DNA of 64,000 bases from Magnetococcales bacterium (GTDB lineage Bacteria > Pseudomonadota > Magnetococcia > Magnetococcales > Magnetaquicoccaceae). The position numbers and the translations under genes were made by a program. Positions 1 to 9,807 of this stretch are shown piece after piece. The DNA lies in NCBI GenBank assembly GCA_002753095.1, contig PDZU01000001.1, forward strand, positions 62,001-126,000, written 5' to 3'. The notes beneath the pieces are model-generated. The model ran no database searches. It was not told where the DNA came from and saw nothing but the letters and a program-made list of their open reading frames with translations. How positions within the stretch are numbered: the first letter of the stretch is position 1; every line of letters starts with the position of its first letter.

Positions 1-65
1 GGGTACTGTAGAGCAACGGATGGAAAAATAGTGTCAAGAGTGGTGGTATTCGCATAAAAAAAATA

Positions 66-1067
66 TCAAGACGAGGGCAGTGTGGGTGGACGATAGCGGA
101 GATATACCCACAAGCCAGGCAGACTGGCGATGATTTGTAACACGCGATTGATCAAAAAAGGGGTGCCCAAGGCATACAGACTGCTCTCCGGCTGCAACCA
201 TTGGCAAATGTGCGCAAAAGCAGCCTCCCCAACCCCTAGACCACCGGGCGAAACGGGCAGTAAATTGGCAATCCAAGCCATGGGGGCAGCCAGAAAAAAA
301 TGGTCTCCCAACGTATGCAGCAGACCCAGACTGCGGGCGATCCAGATTAAGGCAAGAATCTCCAAAGATTGGGCCAGAGCTGAAACCACGACAGCCGCCA
401 AAAGATGTTTCTTATGCTGCCGAAAAGAACGGGCTGTCTGAAGCAACTGCTCCAACAGTGTGCGCTGCTGGCCCGCATCCGTCACCTCCCTATTGGCCAT
501 CGCCAGACGGGGCAAGCGCTCCACGCCCCAAAAAAAGAGCCCCACCAGTAATGGTACCCCCAGCAGAGTCAGCAATAAGGAGAGTAATAATGCCTGACCC
601 GACGTGGTGGCCGACAAGGCGGCCAGATTGGCCAAAGCCGCCAGCGTGGCAATGACAAACATGGCATAAAGCCCTGTGGCCCGGTCGGCCAGAATGGTGA
701 TGATGGCCGCACTTTTTTGTGGGGCCGCACAGTGTCGCAACAGATAACTCATCCGCAAGGCATCCCCCCCCACCGAACCGGGTACCAGCAGATTGAAACA
801 AAAGGTCAAATAGGTCATGCTATGGCTCCAGGCAAACGGGAGCATGATCCCCTGACTGTGTAGCAAAATCTGCCAACGCCACGCCCCCAAAGAGATCATC
901 GCCAGATTGCAAAGCAACGCCACCGGCAACAAAGAGGGCTGTCGGATAAAATGGTCCAAAAGTGTTGGATCAAGCACCCCCTGTTGCCACAACAGGACAA
1001 CCATGCCCACCGCTACCCCTATCTTGAACACACCCCAGAGTCGTGTCCGCCATGCCGTATGCACCAT
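66..1067 (-). CDS. Lysylphosphatidylglycerol synthase TM-region / flippase-like membrane protein
   Basis: About 333 residues made almost wholly of hydrophobic helices. The layout and the motifs VPGSVGGDALRMSYLLR (residues about 75-91) and LLPVSPGGLGVGEAAFA near the C-terminus are typical of the UPF0104 / LPG-synthase transmembrane family (PF03706), inner-membrane proteins linked to lipid flipping or used as accessory proteins in envelope glycan pathways. The frame is open for 59 more codons upstream, but that part is hydrophilic and unlike the family; the ATG at 1067 precedes the first hydrophobic stretch. No soluble synthetase domain is attached, so this is not a full MprF. It is divergent from the kinase gene at 1243. 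The substrate cannot be told from sequence. Confidence 0.75.
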   Translation of the reverse strand: MVHTAWRTRLWGVFKIGVAVGMVVLLWQQGVLDPTLLDHFIRQPSLLPVALLCNLAMISLGAWRWQILLHSQGIMLPFAWSHSMTYLTFCFNLLVPGSVGGDALRMSYLLRHCAAPQKSAAIITILADRATGLYAMFVIATLAALANLAALSATTSGQALLLSLLLTLLGVPLLVGLFFWGVERLPRLAMANREVTDAGQQRTLLEQLLQTARSFRQHKKHLLAAVVVSALAQSLEILALIWIARSLGLLHTLGDHFFLAAPMAWIANLLPVSPGGLGVGEAAFAHICQWLQPESSLYALGTPFLINRVLQIIASLPGLWVYLRYRPPTLPSS

Positions 1068-1242
1068 AAGAAGCCTTATATCGAGAGAGAACAGAGGGTT
1101 GTACCTGCATGCTGTCGTACACGAGGCTGGATTTTTCCATGTGCCTGCAGTACAATCGATCCATCGTGTTACGACTGATTCCATCGGCCAACAAGTGGGG
1201 ATTTTTTGTACCCGATCTGTTGCCCTACCCGGATGGGTTCCC

Positions 1243-3753
1243 ATGAAGCACTATGCCAATCGCCCCTTTGTCATGCAATGGATCCTGCTGGGTGCCATGA
1301 CCCTGCTGTCTGGGGCCTTGTTGGGTGTTGATCTTTTTCAGGACTATACGTCGCAGAGTCGTTTGGAACGGGATCGCCTGCAGGCGCAACTGCGGGTGAT
1401 TCATGAAAATACCAACGCGTTGTTGCGCACGGCCCATACCATTCTGCAGCGCCTGCAGGCTGATCTGGCCCTGCATCCGCTGCAGGCAACGCAGGCCGCC
1501 AGCCAGATCAAACAGTGGGAGGCCTATGCGGTCATTCCCGGCATTCGCTCGTTGTTGGTGGTGGATGAACAAGGGATTGTTCGCTATTCCAACCGTACCG
1601 AATTGTTGCAGCTCGATGTCAAGCATCGCGCATTCTATGATACCCCACGCCGGCAACCGGAGCAAAACAGGCTCTATCTCTCCCCTCCTTTTCGTTCACG
1701 CATCGACAATCAAATTCTTGTCATGAATTTGTCACGGGCTCTTCTGGCGCCGGATGGCTCCTTTGCCGGTGTGGTGGCCATCACCCTGGATGCAGATTAT
1801 TTCCGTACCGTGATGCAATCGGTCCTGTATGCCGCTGATATGCAGGTGGCACTTCTCCACGGTGATGGTCAGCTTTTTCTGCAGGTGCCGGAGCGCGAGG
1901 TTCAATGGCACAAGGGTGAGGTCGTTTTTTTCGGTGAACAGGCCGAGCCTGGTCAGTTATGGCCGCAATGGCAGCACTATGGCTTTTCAGGCAAGCCGTC
2001 GGGACAGAACAGACGCATTGGCATGGCGCTTTCCATCCAACCCACGGAGTTGCACCTGGATCAACCCATTCTGGTAGTCGTCAGTCGTCTGATCGAGGTC
2101 GTGCATGGGGATTGGTATTGGGATGCGCAGATTTTTGCTGGTCTTTTTCTGTTGAGTGTACTGCTGATTGCGTGTGTTCTCTACTATTCGCAGCAAAAGA
2201 TTCATCTGGCCTACGCCCAGGCTGGTGCCTCGGAGGCGGCGCTGCGTAAAAGTGATGCGCAACAACAGGAAATTCTCAATCATGCCCCGGCGGTGATCTT
2301 CATGAAGGATCTGCAGGGGCGCTATCTGATGATCAACCGGCGCTGTGAACAGTGGTTGGGGCGTAGCAATCAGGAGGTGAATGGCAAGCAGGATGGTGAT
2401 CTTTTTCCGGCGGAGGTGGCGGCCCTTTTACGGGACAGCGATCAAGAGGTGTTGCGTCGGGGTGTGGTGATGGTCGAGGAAAAGGTGCCGATGTGTGAGG
2501 GCGAACGGATTGTGCTGGCCAACAAATTTTTGTTGCGTGAGAGCGATGGTACCCCGTATGCCATCTGCGGCATTGTCACCGACATCAGCGCACGCAAGCA
2601 GGCAGAGGAGCAGTTGCGTCTGGCCAAAGAGGCTGCCATGCAGGCCAGTCGCAGCAAATCGCTCTTTTTGGCGGCCATGAGCCATGAAATACGTACTCCC
2701 ATGCACGCCATCATCGGCATGGGGGATGCTTTGCAGGAGACCGTTTTGGATGCCGAGCAGCGACGTTGTCTGCATATCATGGTCAATGCGGGCAACATGT
2801 TGATGGGGTTGATCAATGATATTCTTGATCTTTCCAAAATTGAGGCCGGTCAATTGGAGGTGGAGTGTTTGCCGTTGGATCTGAGGCAACTGGTGTACGA
2901 GGTTGAGGAGATGATGCGCGGTGGGATTCGGGATCGGGGGTTGCGTTTGCAGGTGCATCTGAACGCAAACGTGCCGAAAACGGTGCGTGGCGATGGGCAA
3001 CGGCTCAGGCAGGTTTTGTTCAACCTTATTGATAACGCGCGCAAGTTTACCACGCAGGGGGCTGTTCATCTGACCGTGAGTCGTCTGGAGGGAGTGTTTG
3101 TGCGCTTTGCCGTTACCGATAGCGGTATTGGTATTGGTGAAGAGAGATTGCAGGATATTTTTGAGCCCTTCGTGCAGGGGGAAAACGCGTCTGGTCGGTT
3201 GGGTGGGGCTGGTTTGGGGCTTTCCATCTGTCGGCAACTGGTCGCTCTCATGGGGGGAGAGATTCAGGTTGTGAGTCGTATTGGTGAGGGCAGCACCTTC
3301 TCTTTTGTCCTGCCGATGGAGCCGGTGGAGGGGGCAGAGATTGTGCCGCAGGTACATGCGCAAACCGTTATTAACACATCGTCAGGGTTACATGTTTTGG
3401 CGGTTGATGATGCCGAGGATAATTTGCGTTTGTTGGAAGCCTTCTTGAAGCGTTCGCCGCACCGCTTGTGTACCGCCATGAATGGTGCCGACGGTTTGGT
3501 CCAGTTTCAGAATGACACCTTTGATCTGGTTCTGATGGACATTCAGATGCCGATCATGGATGGGTATCAGGCCACCCGTGCCATGCGGGAGTGGGAGGTT
3601 GTGCATGCGCGGCGGCGCACGCCCATTGTTGCCTTTACCGCCCATGCCATGAAGGAGGTTTCCGAGCAGATTTTGGCTGCCGGTTGTGATGCCGTATTGA
3701 CCAAGCCGTTGCGGAAACAAGGTCTGCTGGATATGCTTGATAATTATTGTTGA
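1243..3753 (+). CDS. Membrane-bound hybrid sensor histidine kinase (Cache-PAS-HisKA-HATPase-REC)
   Basis: A protein of 836 residues. It has an N-terminal membrane helix (about 10-30), a periplasmic Cache-like sensor (about 40-290), a second helix (about 296-315), a PAS domain (about 340-450), and a HisKA domain whose phosphorylatable His (about 481) lies in AMSHEIRTPMHAI. The HATPase domain shows the N box NLIDNARKF and the glycine boxes DSGIGIG and GAGLGLSI. A C-terminal receiver domain has its Asp in LVLMDIQMPIMDGY. The frame stays open 112 codons upstream, but that part lies antisense to the divergent gene's leader, so the ATG at 1243 just before the membrane helix is preferred. The signal sensed is unknown, and no partner regulator gene is adjacent. 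A hairpin repeat lies just after the stop. Confidence 0.9.
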   Translation: MKHYANRPFVMQWILLGAMTLLSGALLGVDLFQDYTSQSRLERDRLQAQLRVIHENTNALLRTAHTILQRLQADLALHPLQATQAASQIKQWEAYAVIPGIRSLLVVDEQGIVRYSNRTELLQLDVKHRAFYDTPRRQPEQNRLYLSPPFRSRIDNQILVMNLSRALLAPDGSFAGVVAITLDADYFRTVMQSVLYAADMQVALLHGDGQLFLQVPEREVQWHKGEVVFFGEQAEPGQLWPQWQHYGFSGKPSGQNRRIGMALSIQPTELHLDQPILVVVSRLIEVVHGDWYWDAQIFAGLFLLSVLLIACVLYYSQQKIHLAYAQAGASEAALRKSDAQQQEILNHAPAVIFMKDLQGRYLMINRRCEQWLGRSNQEVNGKQDGDLFPAEVAALLRDSDQEVLRRGVVMVEEKVPMCEGERIVLANKFLLRESDGTPYAICGIVTDISARKQAEEQLRLAKEAAMQASRSKSLFLAAMSHEIRTPMHAIIGMGDALQETVLDAEQRRCLHIMVNAGNMLMGLINDILDLSKIEAGQLEVECLPLDLRQLVYEVEEMMRGGIRDRGLRLQVHLNANVPKTVRGDGQRLRQVLFNLIDNARKFTTQGAVHLTVSRLEGVFVRFAVTDSGIGIGEERLQDIFEPFVQGENASGRLGGAGLGLSICRQLVALMGGEIQVVSRIGEGSTFSFVLPMEPVEGAEIVPQVHAQTVINTSSGLHVLAVDDAEDNLRLLEAFLKRSPHRLCTAMNGADGLVQFQNDTFDLVLMDIQMPIMDGYQATRAMREWEVVHARRRTPIVAFTAHAMKEVSEQILAAGCDAVLTKPLRKQGLLDMLDNYC

Positions 3754-3783
3754 TTATTAATCGTGCATTGATAATTCCATAAA

Positions 3784-3876
3784 TTATTGCGGGGTGCAGG
3801 GGCGGTCACCGCCCCTGCTGGGTGCAGGGCGAAGCCCTGACAACCCGCCAGGGGAGATAATCTCCCCTGGACCCCA
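3784..3876. repeat. Structured intergenic repeat, copy A
   Basis: Three consecutive inverted repeats. The first has arms CAGGGGCGGT and ACCGCCCCTG around one base (3797-3817). The second has arms GCAGGGC and GCCCTG around GAA. The third has arms CCAGGGGAGAT and ATCTCCCCTGG around one base (3848-3870). The same modules recur in nine other intergenic places of the window. This copy lies in the 3' region of the hybrid kinase gene, before the terminase-like gene. Confidence 0.9.
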
Positions 3877-4008
3877 TGGCACTTTTTAACAGCAACTGGG
3901 AGGCCAGTTGAACCCCTTCATATTATCGTTAACATGATCCCGTGACATAATCATTCGATGGTACACAACCTCTAATAATAGACCCAGTTACGGGAACCAG
4001 AAACGATC

Positions 4009-5703
4009 ATGACCCATCCAAACAGCACCCAAATCAAACGATTTCGTAGCGACCTGACCGCACTGGCAGAACGCTTGCGCCAACAAAACGAATACGAAAA
4101 CACCGGCCTAAGCACCCACCCAGAAGAGCGACAACGCCGCACCCAACGGGCACAACGGGAATTCCGCTTCTTCGCCAAAACCTACTTTCCACACTATATT
4201 TCCAGCCACGACAGCCTGCTACACAGCTATCTGTACAAACGCCTGCCAAAAGTCATACACGAGCGCCGCCGTGGCGTCAAACTGGCCGTCGCCGCCCCCC
4301 GTGGCGAAGCAAAATCAACCCTGGTAACACAGATATTCACTCTCTGGTGCGCGGTGACCAGACGCCGCCACTATATCCCAATCATCATGGATTCCCAACA
4401 CCAGGCAGCCGCTATGCTGGAAGCCATCAAAAGCGAACTGCAAACCAACCGCCGCTTGGCCCTGGATTTTCCAGAAGCCTGCGGCAACGGTCCAGTCTGG
4501 AAAGCAGGCGTCATGGTGACAGCGGGGGGAACAAAAATTCAAGCCTTTGGCTCCGGTCGGCGCATACGCGGCCTGCGCCACGGCAACCACCGCCCGGATA
4601 TGGTCATCTGCGACGATCTGGAAAATGATGTCAACGTGCGCAGCCGCCAACAACGCGACCAGTTGGAAGAGTGGCTGAATAGTACCGTGCTCAAACTGGG
4701 GGCCGCCGACGACTCCATGGATGTGCTGCTGGTGGGCACCGTGCTGCACAGCGATTCACTCCTGTCCCGCCTGCTCCGCAACCCACTATGGGAGAGCATC
4801 CGCTTCCAAGCCATCGTGCAATGGCCGCAAGATATGGCACTGTGGGACCGCTGGCAAAATACCCTGCTGCGCGAGGGCGAAGAGGCTGCCGACCATTTTT
4901 TTCAACAAAACCGCCAACGCATGGAGGAGGGGGCCATCATCTCCTGGCCCAAGGTGCGTAACCTGGAGTCGCTGATGAAAATACGGGTCCGCGACGGAGC
5001 CGCCGCCTTCGATGCCGAACTGCAAAACCAACCCCTGAGCGATCAGGCTGTCTTTCAAAAGCTCCACTACTGGAGCGAGCAAAATCCATCCTGGCTCTTT
5101 TTCGGCGCCGTGGATCCCTCCCTGGGCAAATCCGGCGGCAAGGGAGATCCCTCGGCCATCCTGATTGGCGGGTTTGATCGGACAAGCGGAATTCTGGACA
5201 TCGTAGAGGCCGACATCCGCAGCCGCCTGCCCGACCGCATCATCGAGGATGTCATCGCCTATCAAGGCCGCTACAATTGCCGTTTGTGGGTCGTGGAGGC
5301 AATCCAGTTTCAAGAGTTTTTCAAGGATGAACTGATCCGTCGCTCGGCGCAACAAGGCGTTCCCGTGCCGGCACGGGGCAGCAAACCCTCGCGGGATAAA
5401 GGGTTGCGCATCAGCAGCCTGCAACCCCACGTCGCCAACGGCCTGATCCGCTTCCATGTCGGGCAGATCACCCTGCTGGATCAACTGCGCCGCTGGGGCG
5501 AAGGCTCAGGCGAACACGATGACGGACCAGATGCCCTGGAAATGCTATGGCGGGTGGTGCAAGAAGGAGCGTCCACCCTGGGGGAGTTTCGTTCCCTGGG
5601 CGGACGCCTCACGCAAGGCGACACAACACATGCGCCAACAGCCCCATCCTCCGGCAGCCGCTGGGGCGGCGCAGAAGGACGTTTGGATCTGGGCGGTTTC
5701 TAA
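4009..5703 (+). CDS. Orphan phage terminase large subunit-like protein
   Basis: A protein of 564 residues with the two-domain plan of TerL packaging motors. The N-terminal ATPase has a Walker A-like APRGEAKST (residues about 97-104) and a Walker B-like [10 protein letters not shown] (about 200). The C-terminal RNase H-like nuclease has [23 protein letters not shown]-type acidic sites and a late [10 protein letters not shown] motif. TerL cuts and pumps phage DNA into capsids. No small terminase, portal, capsid or integrase gene lies beside it: the neighbours are a sensor kinase and transketolase. Its TAA stop (5701-5703) overlaps the TAG of convergent tkt. The reading frame is intact at full family length, which argues for retention rather than recent decay. 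Confidence 0.8.
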   Translation: MTHPNSTQIKRFRSDLTALAERLRQQNEYENTGLSTHPEERQRRTQRAQREFRFFAKTYFPHYISSHDSLLHSYLYKRLPKVIHERRRGVKLAVAAPRGEAKSTLVTQIFTLWCAVTRRRHYIPIIMDSQHQAAAMLEAIKSELQTNRRLALDFPEACGNGPVWKAGVMVTAGGTKIQAFGSGRRIRGLRHGNHRPDMVICDDLENDVNVRSRQQRDQLEEWLNSTVLKLGAADDSMDVLLVGTVLHSDSLLSRLLRNPLWESIRFQAIVQWPQDMALWDRWQNTLLREGEEAADHFFQQNRQRMEEGAIISWPKVRNLESLMKIRVRDGAAAFDAELQNQPLSDQAVFQKLHYWSEQNPSWLFFGAVDPSLGKSGGKGDPSAILIGGFDRTSGILDIVEADIRSRLPDRIIEDVIAYQGRYNCRLWVVEAIQFQEFFKDELIRRSAQQGVPVPARGSKPSRDKGLRISSLQPHVANGLIRFHVGQITLLDQLRRWGEGSGEHDDGPDALEMLWRVVQEGASTLGEFRSLGGRLTQGDTTHAPTAPSSGSRWGGAEGRLDLGGF

Positions 5704-7682
5704 AGCGACGCGGCAGGCGCCAAAAGAGTATGTGCCATCTCCAACACCCGCTCCAGCGAAAAACCAAATTGCTTGAGCAACTGCTCCCCCGGTGCCGAAG
5801 CGCCAAAACGGTCGATGGCAAGAACCGCCCCCTGCTCACCAGTCCAACGGTGCCAGCCCATGGAAGAGGCCGCCTCAATGGCCAAGCGCGGGTGCGCCAC
5901 ACCCAGAATCTGCCGCTGATACGCCTGCGGTTGCTCAGCAAACAGCTCCCAGGAGGGCATGGAAACAACCCGGATGCCACGCATGCCCTCGGCCAACAAG
6001 CTCTCCCTCGCCGCCAGGGCCAAATGAACCTCCGAACCGCTGGCCAGCAAAGTCAGTTGCGGCGCACCCTCCGCGTCGGCCAGCAGATACGCCCCCTGGG
6101 AGACCCCAGCCAAGGCGGTCTGCTCTGGCAACAACGGGAGATTCTGTCGGGTCAGGATCAACACGGCAGGTCGCCGCAGGCGGATGGCCAAACGCCACGC
6201 CGCTACCGTCTCAAAAGCATCCGCAGGCCGCAGCACCAACAGCTCCGGGATGGCCCGCAAAGAGGCCAAATGCTCAATGGGTTGATGGGTGGGACCATCC
6301 TCGCCGACCGCAATACTGTCGTGCGTCAAAATGTAGAGGGTGTGACACCCCATCAGAGCCGACAAGCGGATGGCCCCGCGCATGTAGTCGGAAAAAACCA
6401 AAAAAGTGCCGCAAAACGGAATGATGCCCCCATGCAGCGCCATGCCGTTGCTGATGGCAGCCATGGCATGCTCGCGCACCCCGAAGTGAACATTGCGCGT
6501 GGGCGCCTGCTGCAGCCAAGTGTTGTTGGAGGGGGCCAGATCCGCCGAGCCACCCAACAAGGCAGGCAGACGGCCAGCAATGGCATTGAGCGCCTGCCCG
6601 GAGGCAACACGGGTGGCCTTGGCCTTGCCCTCCCGATGCAGGGCCGCCAAATCCTGGTCCCAATCGGCAGGCAACTCTCCAGCCATCTGCTGCAAAAACT
6701 GCCCGGTCTGCTGCGGAAAGGCCGCCTGCATCTGGGCCAGAAGGGTAGTCCATGCCTCTTCCGCTGCCGCCCCACGACCAACAATGCGGCGAAAATGGTC
6801 ATACACACCGTCTGGAACGTGAAAAGCGCGCGCTGGCCAGTTAAAATGAGCACGGGTTTCCTGCAGGGCTGCCCCCCCCAAAGGGGCGCCATGCGCCGCC
6901 GCACTGTCCGCCCGTGGCGACCCAAAACCAATATGGGTGCGTACCAAAATCAGGGAGGGGTGTTCCGTATCGGCCTGGGCCTGCCGAATGGCCGCCTCGA
7001 TGGCCGCCACATCTTCCCCATCGCTCACCCGCAACACCTGCCACCGATAGGCCGCAAAACGGGCCGCCACATCCTCGGTAAAGGTCAAGTCTGTGCTGCC
7101 CTCGATGCTAATACGGTTGTCATCATACAGATAAATCAACTTGCCCAGCCCCAAATGGCCCGCCAGAGAGGCCGCCTCCGCCGTGATCCCCTCCATCAAA
7201 TCCCCATCGGAGACAATGGCATAGGTGTAATGGTCCACCAATGGCGCATGATCCGCCTGATTGAATTGCGCTGCCAGATGTCGCTCGGCCAGCGCCATGC
7301 CCACACCCATGGCAAAACCCTGCCCCAACGGTCCGGTCGTGGCCTCCACCCCCGGCGTGACCCCATGCTCTGGGTGGCCGGGCGTCCGACTCCCCCACTG
7401 CCGAAACTGCCGCAACTCCTCCAGGGCCAGATCATAACCACTCAAATGCAACAAACCATACAACAGCGCCGAACCGTGTCCGGCAGAGAGAATGAAACGG
7501 TCCCGATTCAACCACTGGGGGTTGGCTGGATGGTGGCGCATGATGCGATGCCACAGAACATAAGCCATCGGGGCCGCGCCCAAAGGCATGCCCGGATGGC
7601 CGGAATTGGCCTGTTCCACCGCGTCCACCGCCAACATGCGCAGCGTTGTGATACATAAAGAGTCCAGGGTTTCTTCAGTCAT
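5700..7682 (-). CDS. tkt: Transketolase
   Basis: At 660 residues it has the usual length for this thiamine-diphosphate enzyme, which moves two-carbon ketol units in the pentose phosphate and Calvin cycles. Visible motifs are the early [18 protein letters not shown], the ThDP-binding GDGDLMEG-type site read here as [14 protein letters not shown] followed by [10 protein letters not shown], and in the middle domain [16 protein letters not shown] and [27 protein letters not shown]. The ATG at 7682 gives the expected N-terminus. The gene stands alone here; no other Calvin-cycle gene is in the window. Its stop overlaps the stop of the convergent terminase-like gene. Confidence 0.96.
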   Translation of the reverse strand: MTEETLDSLCITTLRMLAVDAVEQANSGHPGMPLGAAPMAYVLWHRIMRHHPANPQWLNRDRFILSAGHGSALLYGLLHLSGYDLALEELRQFRQWGSRTPGHPEHGVTPGVEATTGPLGQGFAMGVGMALAERHLAAQFNQADHAPLVDHYTYAIVSDGDLMEGITAEAASLAGHLGLGKLIYLYDDNRISIEGSTDLTFTEDVAARFAAYRWQVLRVSDGEDVAAIEAAIRQAQADTEHPSLILVRTHIGFGSPRADSAAAHGAPLGGAALQETRAHFNWPARAFHVPDGVYDHFRRIVGRGAAAEEAWTTLLAQMQAAFPQQTGQFLQQMAGELPADWDQDLAALHREGKAKATRVASGQALNAIAGRLPALLGGSADLAPSNNTWLQQAPTRNVHFGVREHAMAAISNGMALHGGIIPFCGTFLVFSDYMRGAIRLSALMGCHTLYILTHDSIAVGEDGPTHQPIEHLASLRAIPELLVLRPADAFETVAAWRLAIRLRRPAVLILTRQNLPLLPEQTALAGVSQGAYLLADAEGAPQLTLLASGSEVHLALAARESLLAEGMRGIRVVSMPSWELFAEQPQAYQRQILGVAHPRLAIEAASSMGWHRWTGEQGAVLAIDRFGASAPGEQLLKQFGFSLERVLEMAHTLLAPAASL

Positions 7683-7796
7683 GATCGCATCTTCCCGTCA
7701 GGAGTCGCCAGTCGTCCGGTTCATCACCGGCGCCCCCCTGTTTAACACAACTGCCCCATTCCGGTAAATGGACCGGCTCCTATAATTGGTAATGCG

Positions 7797-7825
7797 TTGA
7801 CAGGATGCAGCGAAACAGGAATGAT
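7797..7825 (+). promoter_or_regulatory. Candidate sigma70-type promoter for the yggS operon
   Basis: A perfect TTGACA (7797-7802), a 17-base spacer and AATGAT (7820-7825, four of six consensus). Transcription would begin near 7832, after the first in-frame ATG at 7805, which helps reject that ATG as the yggS start. Confidence 0.45.
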
Positions 7826-7891
7826 GTGCAGGGAGTACATGTAATCATTAGCATGCCCATTTCATCCCTGTCCGTTGCGGATGTTTGCCCC

Positions 7892-8608
7892 ATGGAATTG
7901 CCCATCACCCGATTGCAACAGCTTCAGGAACGGATTGCCGCCGCCTGTCAGCGTTGTGGCCGCTCTCCAGAGCAGGTTCGACTGCTGGCGGTCAGCAAAA
8001 CCCAGCCTGTGGCCAAAATCGCCGCTCTGGCCGCCGCCGGACAGCTTCACTTTGGCGAAAATCGTGTCCAGGAGGCCCGCGACAAGCAGCTCGAACTGCT
8101 GCAACAGAGCTCCCTGCACAACAACAACCAGATGCCTCCCCTGCAATGGCACCTGATCGGCTCCCTGCAGCGCAACAAGGCCAAACAGGCGGCTGGTATG
8201 TTCCAGATGATCCACAGCGTGGACTCCCTGGCTCTGGCGCAAACCTTGTCGGCTGCCGTACCACAGGGAACCTGTTTGCCCATCCTGTTGCAGGTCAATG
8301 TCGGGCGCGAAGCGCAAAAACAGGGCTTGCTGGTGGAAGAGTTGCTGCCGGTTTTGCAGCAGGTGGCACAACTGCCCGGTTTGGCCGTGCAGGGGTTGAT
8401 GACCATTCCCCCCATCAGCGCCAGCGCTGCCGAAGCCCGCCCCTTTTTTCGTACTCTGGCGCAACTGGCCGCGCAACTGGCGGCGGAAAAACTGGCGGGG
8501 GTCACCATGCACGAACTTTCCATGGGCATGAGTCAGGATTATGCGGTGGCCATCGAGGAGGGGGCTACCTGGATTCGCGTGGGCAGCGCCCTGTTCGGTT
8601 CCCGCTGA
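7892..8608 (+). CDS. yggS: YggS-family PLP homeostasis protein
   Basis: A protein of 238 residues from the ATG at 7892. It is the single-domain PLP-binding TIM-barrel protein (PLPHP) that buffers pyridoxal phosphate. The PLP lysine is K36 in LLAVSKTQP. Other family signatures are HFGENRVQEARDK, WHLIGSLQRNKAK and the C-terminal LSMGMSQDYAVAIEEGATWIRVGSALFG. Two earlier in-frame ATGs (7805 and 7853) add sequence not found in the family, and the first lies upstream of the likely transcription start. The gene opens a classic yggS-proC-yggT-yggU cluster, interrupted here by a TPR-SPOR gene. No strong ribosome binding site is seen, so the start is moderately sure. Confidence 0.92.
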   Translation: MELPITRLQQLQERIAAACQRCGRSPEQVRLLAVSKTQPVAKIAALAAAGQLHFGENRVQEARDKQLELLQQSSLHNNNQMPPLQWHLIGSLQRNKAKQAAGMFQMIHSVDSLALAQTLSAAVPQGTCLPILLQVNVGREAQKQGLLVEELLPVLQQVAQLPGLAVQGLMTIPPISASAAEARPFFRTLAQLAAQLAAEKLAGVTMHELSMGMSQDYAVAIEEGATWIRVGSALFGSR

Positions 8609-8646
8609 GGGCAGGCGCTTAACAGACCAAGGGACGGGAGGAGCAG

Positions 8647-9777
8647 ATGCAAACGAACCGCTTGTCATGGATCATCGCTGTCGGGATCGGGGCCACGCTG
8701 ACCGTGGCAGAGGCCGCAACCCCACTGGCCTTGGCGCAACAAGAGATGGAACAGGGCCAATTTGCCCGTGCCATCGCCGCCTATGGGGAGGCACTGCGGC
8801 AAAGTCAGTCCAACTCGGAGCTGCGTCTGGCCGCCCTGACGGGACGCTGTCACGCCCGCTACCAACACCATTTGGCCGCGCCACAGGCCAGCCAATCTTC
8901 TCTGGCCCAACAGGCCCTCTCCGATTGCAAGCAGGCCATCGACCTGCAAAGCGACCATGCCTTGGCCTACCGTCTGCGCGGCATGGTGCAGTTGGCCTTG
9001 CAACAGCATCGGACCGCTTTGGCCGACCTGAATGTGGCCGTGGCACTGGATCCAAAGGATTTTGTGGCCTTGCAGCATCGGGGGGTGGCCCGTACCCGGC
9101 TCAATCAGGCAGAAGGCGCCCTGGAGGACTTTAACGCCGCCATCCGCCTCAATCCAGACTATCCGGGCAGCTTTTATTATCGTGGACAACTGCACACGCT
9201 GCAAAATCGACACGATGCCGCCGTTGCCGATTTTAACACTTTTTTCCAACTGGTGCAGCGCGATAGCCAAGCGCACAGCCAGGGCGAGCGCAGCCGCATG
9301 CTGAGTGGTCGGGATCTGGCCGTTGCCGATGATTTTACCAAGGTGATGCAGCAACAGCCGCAGGAGGTGGTTCGTCCCACGCGCCCCCAAGCCGATACCG
9401 CCCCAGCCCCGCGCCAGGAGCATAAAAAAGCCCAGAAGATGCCTGCCCCCCGCGAAGAGGTGACCGATCCGCTGGCCGAAGTGATCCTGGATGCCAGCCT
9501 GGATGCCGACCTGCCCCCGGTACGCAGTGGCACGTTGCATCGCAAGGGTTCGTATGCGTTCAAGATAGAATCCTTCCGGGAGTCGGCCAATGCCGACAAG
9601 GCTCTGGGTCGGGTCAGCGAGCAAAGATTGCCCGTCTATGTGGAACCGGTGGAGATCAACCGTATTACCCATTTGCGGGTCTGGGTAGGGCCTTTTGCCT
9701 CCCACAAGGAGGCCGATGCGGCCCGGCACCGTCTGCTGAGCCATGGCTTTACCCCGGAAGAGGTCAAACAGTTTTAA
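8647..9777 (+). CDS. Exported TPR-repeat protein with C-terminal SPOR domain
   Basis: A protein of 376 residues with a strong ribosome binding site (GGGAGGAG) ahead of its ATG. It starts with a signal peptide or anchor (about 1-24, ending TVAEA). At least four TPR-like helix pairs follow (about 25-200; for example HALAYRLRGMVQLALQQHRTALADLNVAVALDP), then a low-complexity basic/proline linker (about 230-290). The last 75 residues are SPOR-like (KIESFRESANADKALGRVSEQ, then RVWVGPFASHKEADAARHRLLSHGF). SPOR domains bind glycan strands stripped of stem peptides at division septa, so a periplasmic envelope role is likely. It sits between yggS and proC, 38 bases after yggS and 30 before proC, so it is probably co-transcribed. 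The exact function is not known. Confidence 0.75.
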   Translation: MQTNRLSWIIAVGIGATLTVAEAATPLALAQQEMEQGQFARAIAAYGEALRQSQSNSELRLAALTGRCHARYQHHLAAPQASQSSLAQQALSDCKQAIDLQSDHALAYRLRGMVQLALQQHRTALADLNVAVALDPKDFVALQHRGVARTRLNQAEGALEDFNAAIRLNPDYPGSFYYRGQLHTLQNRHDAAVADFNTFFQLVQRDSQAHSQGERSRMLSGRDLAVADDFTKVMQQQPQEVVRPTRPQADTAPAPRQEHKKAQKMPAPREEVTDPLAEVILDASLDADLPPVRSGTLHRKGSYAFKIESFRESANADKALGRVSEQRLPVYVEPVEINRITHLRVWVGPFASHKEADAARHRLLSHGFTPEEVKQF

Positions 9778-9807
9778 TCACACACACTGCGAGCGGATGA
9801 AGCAATC

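Noticed and set aside
5547-7658. A 703-codon open frame antisense to transketolase
   Set aside because: Shadow frame rich in Arg/Gln/Gly with no motif; transketolase is complete on the other strand.
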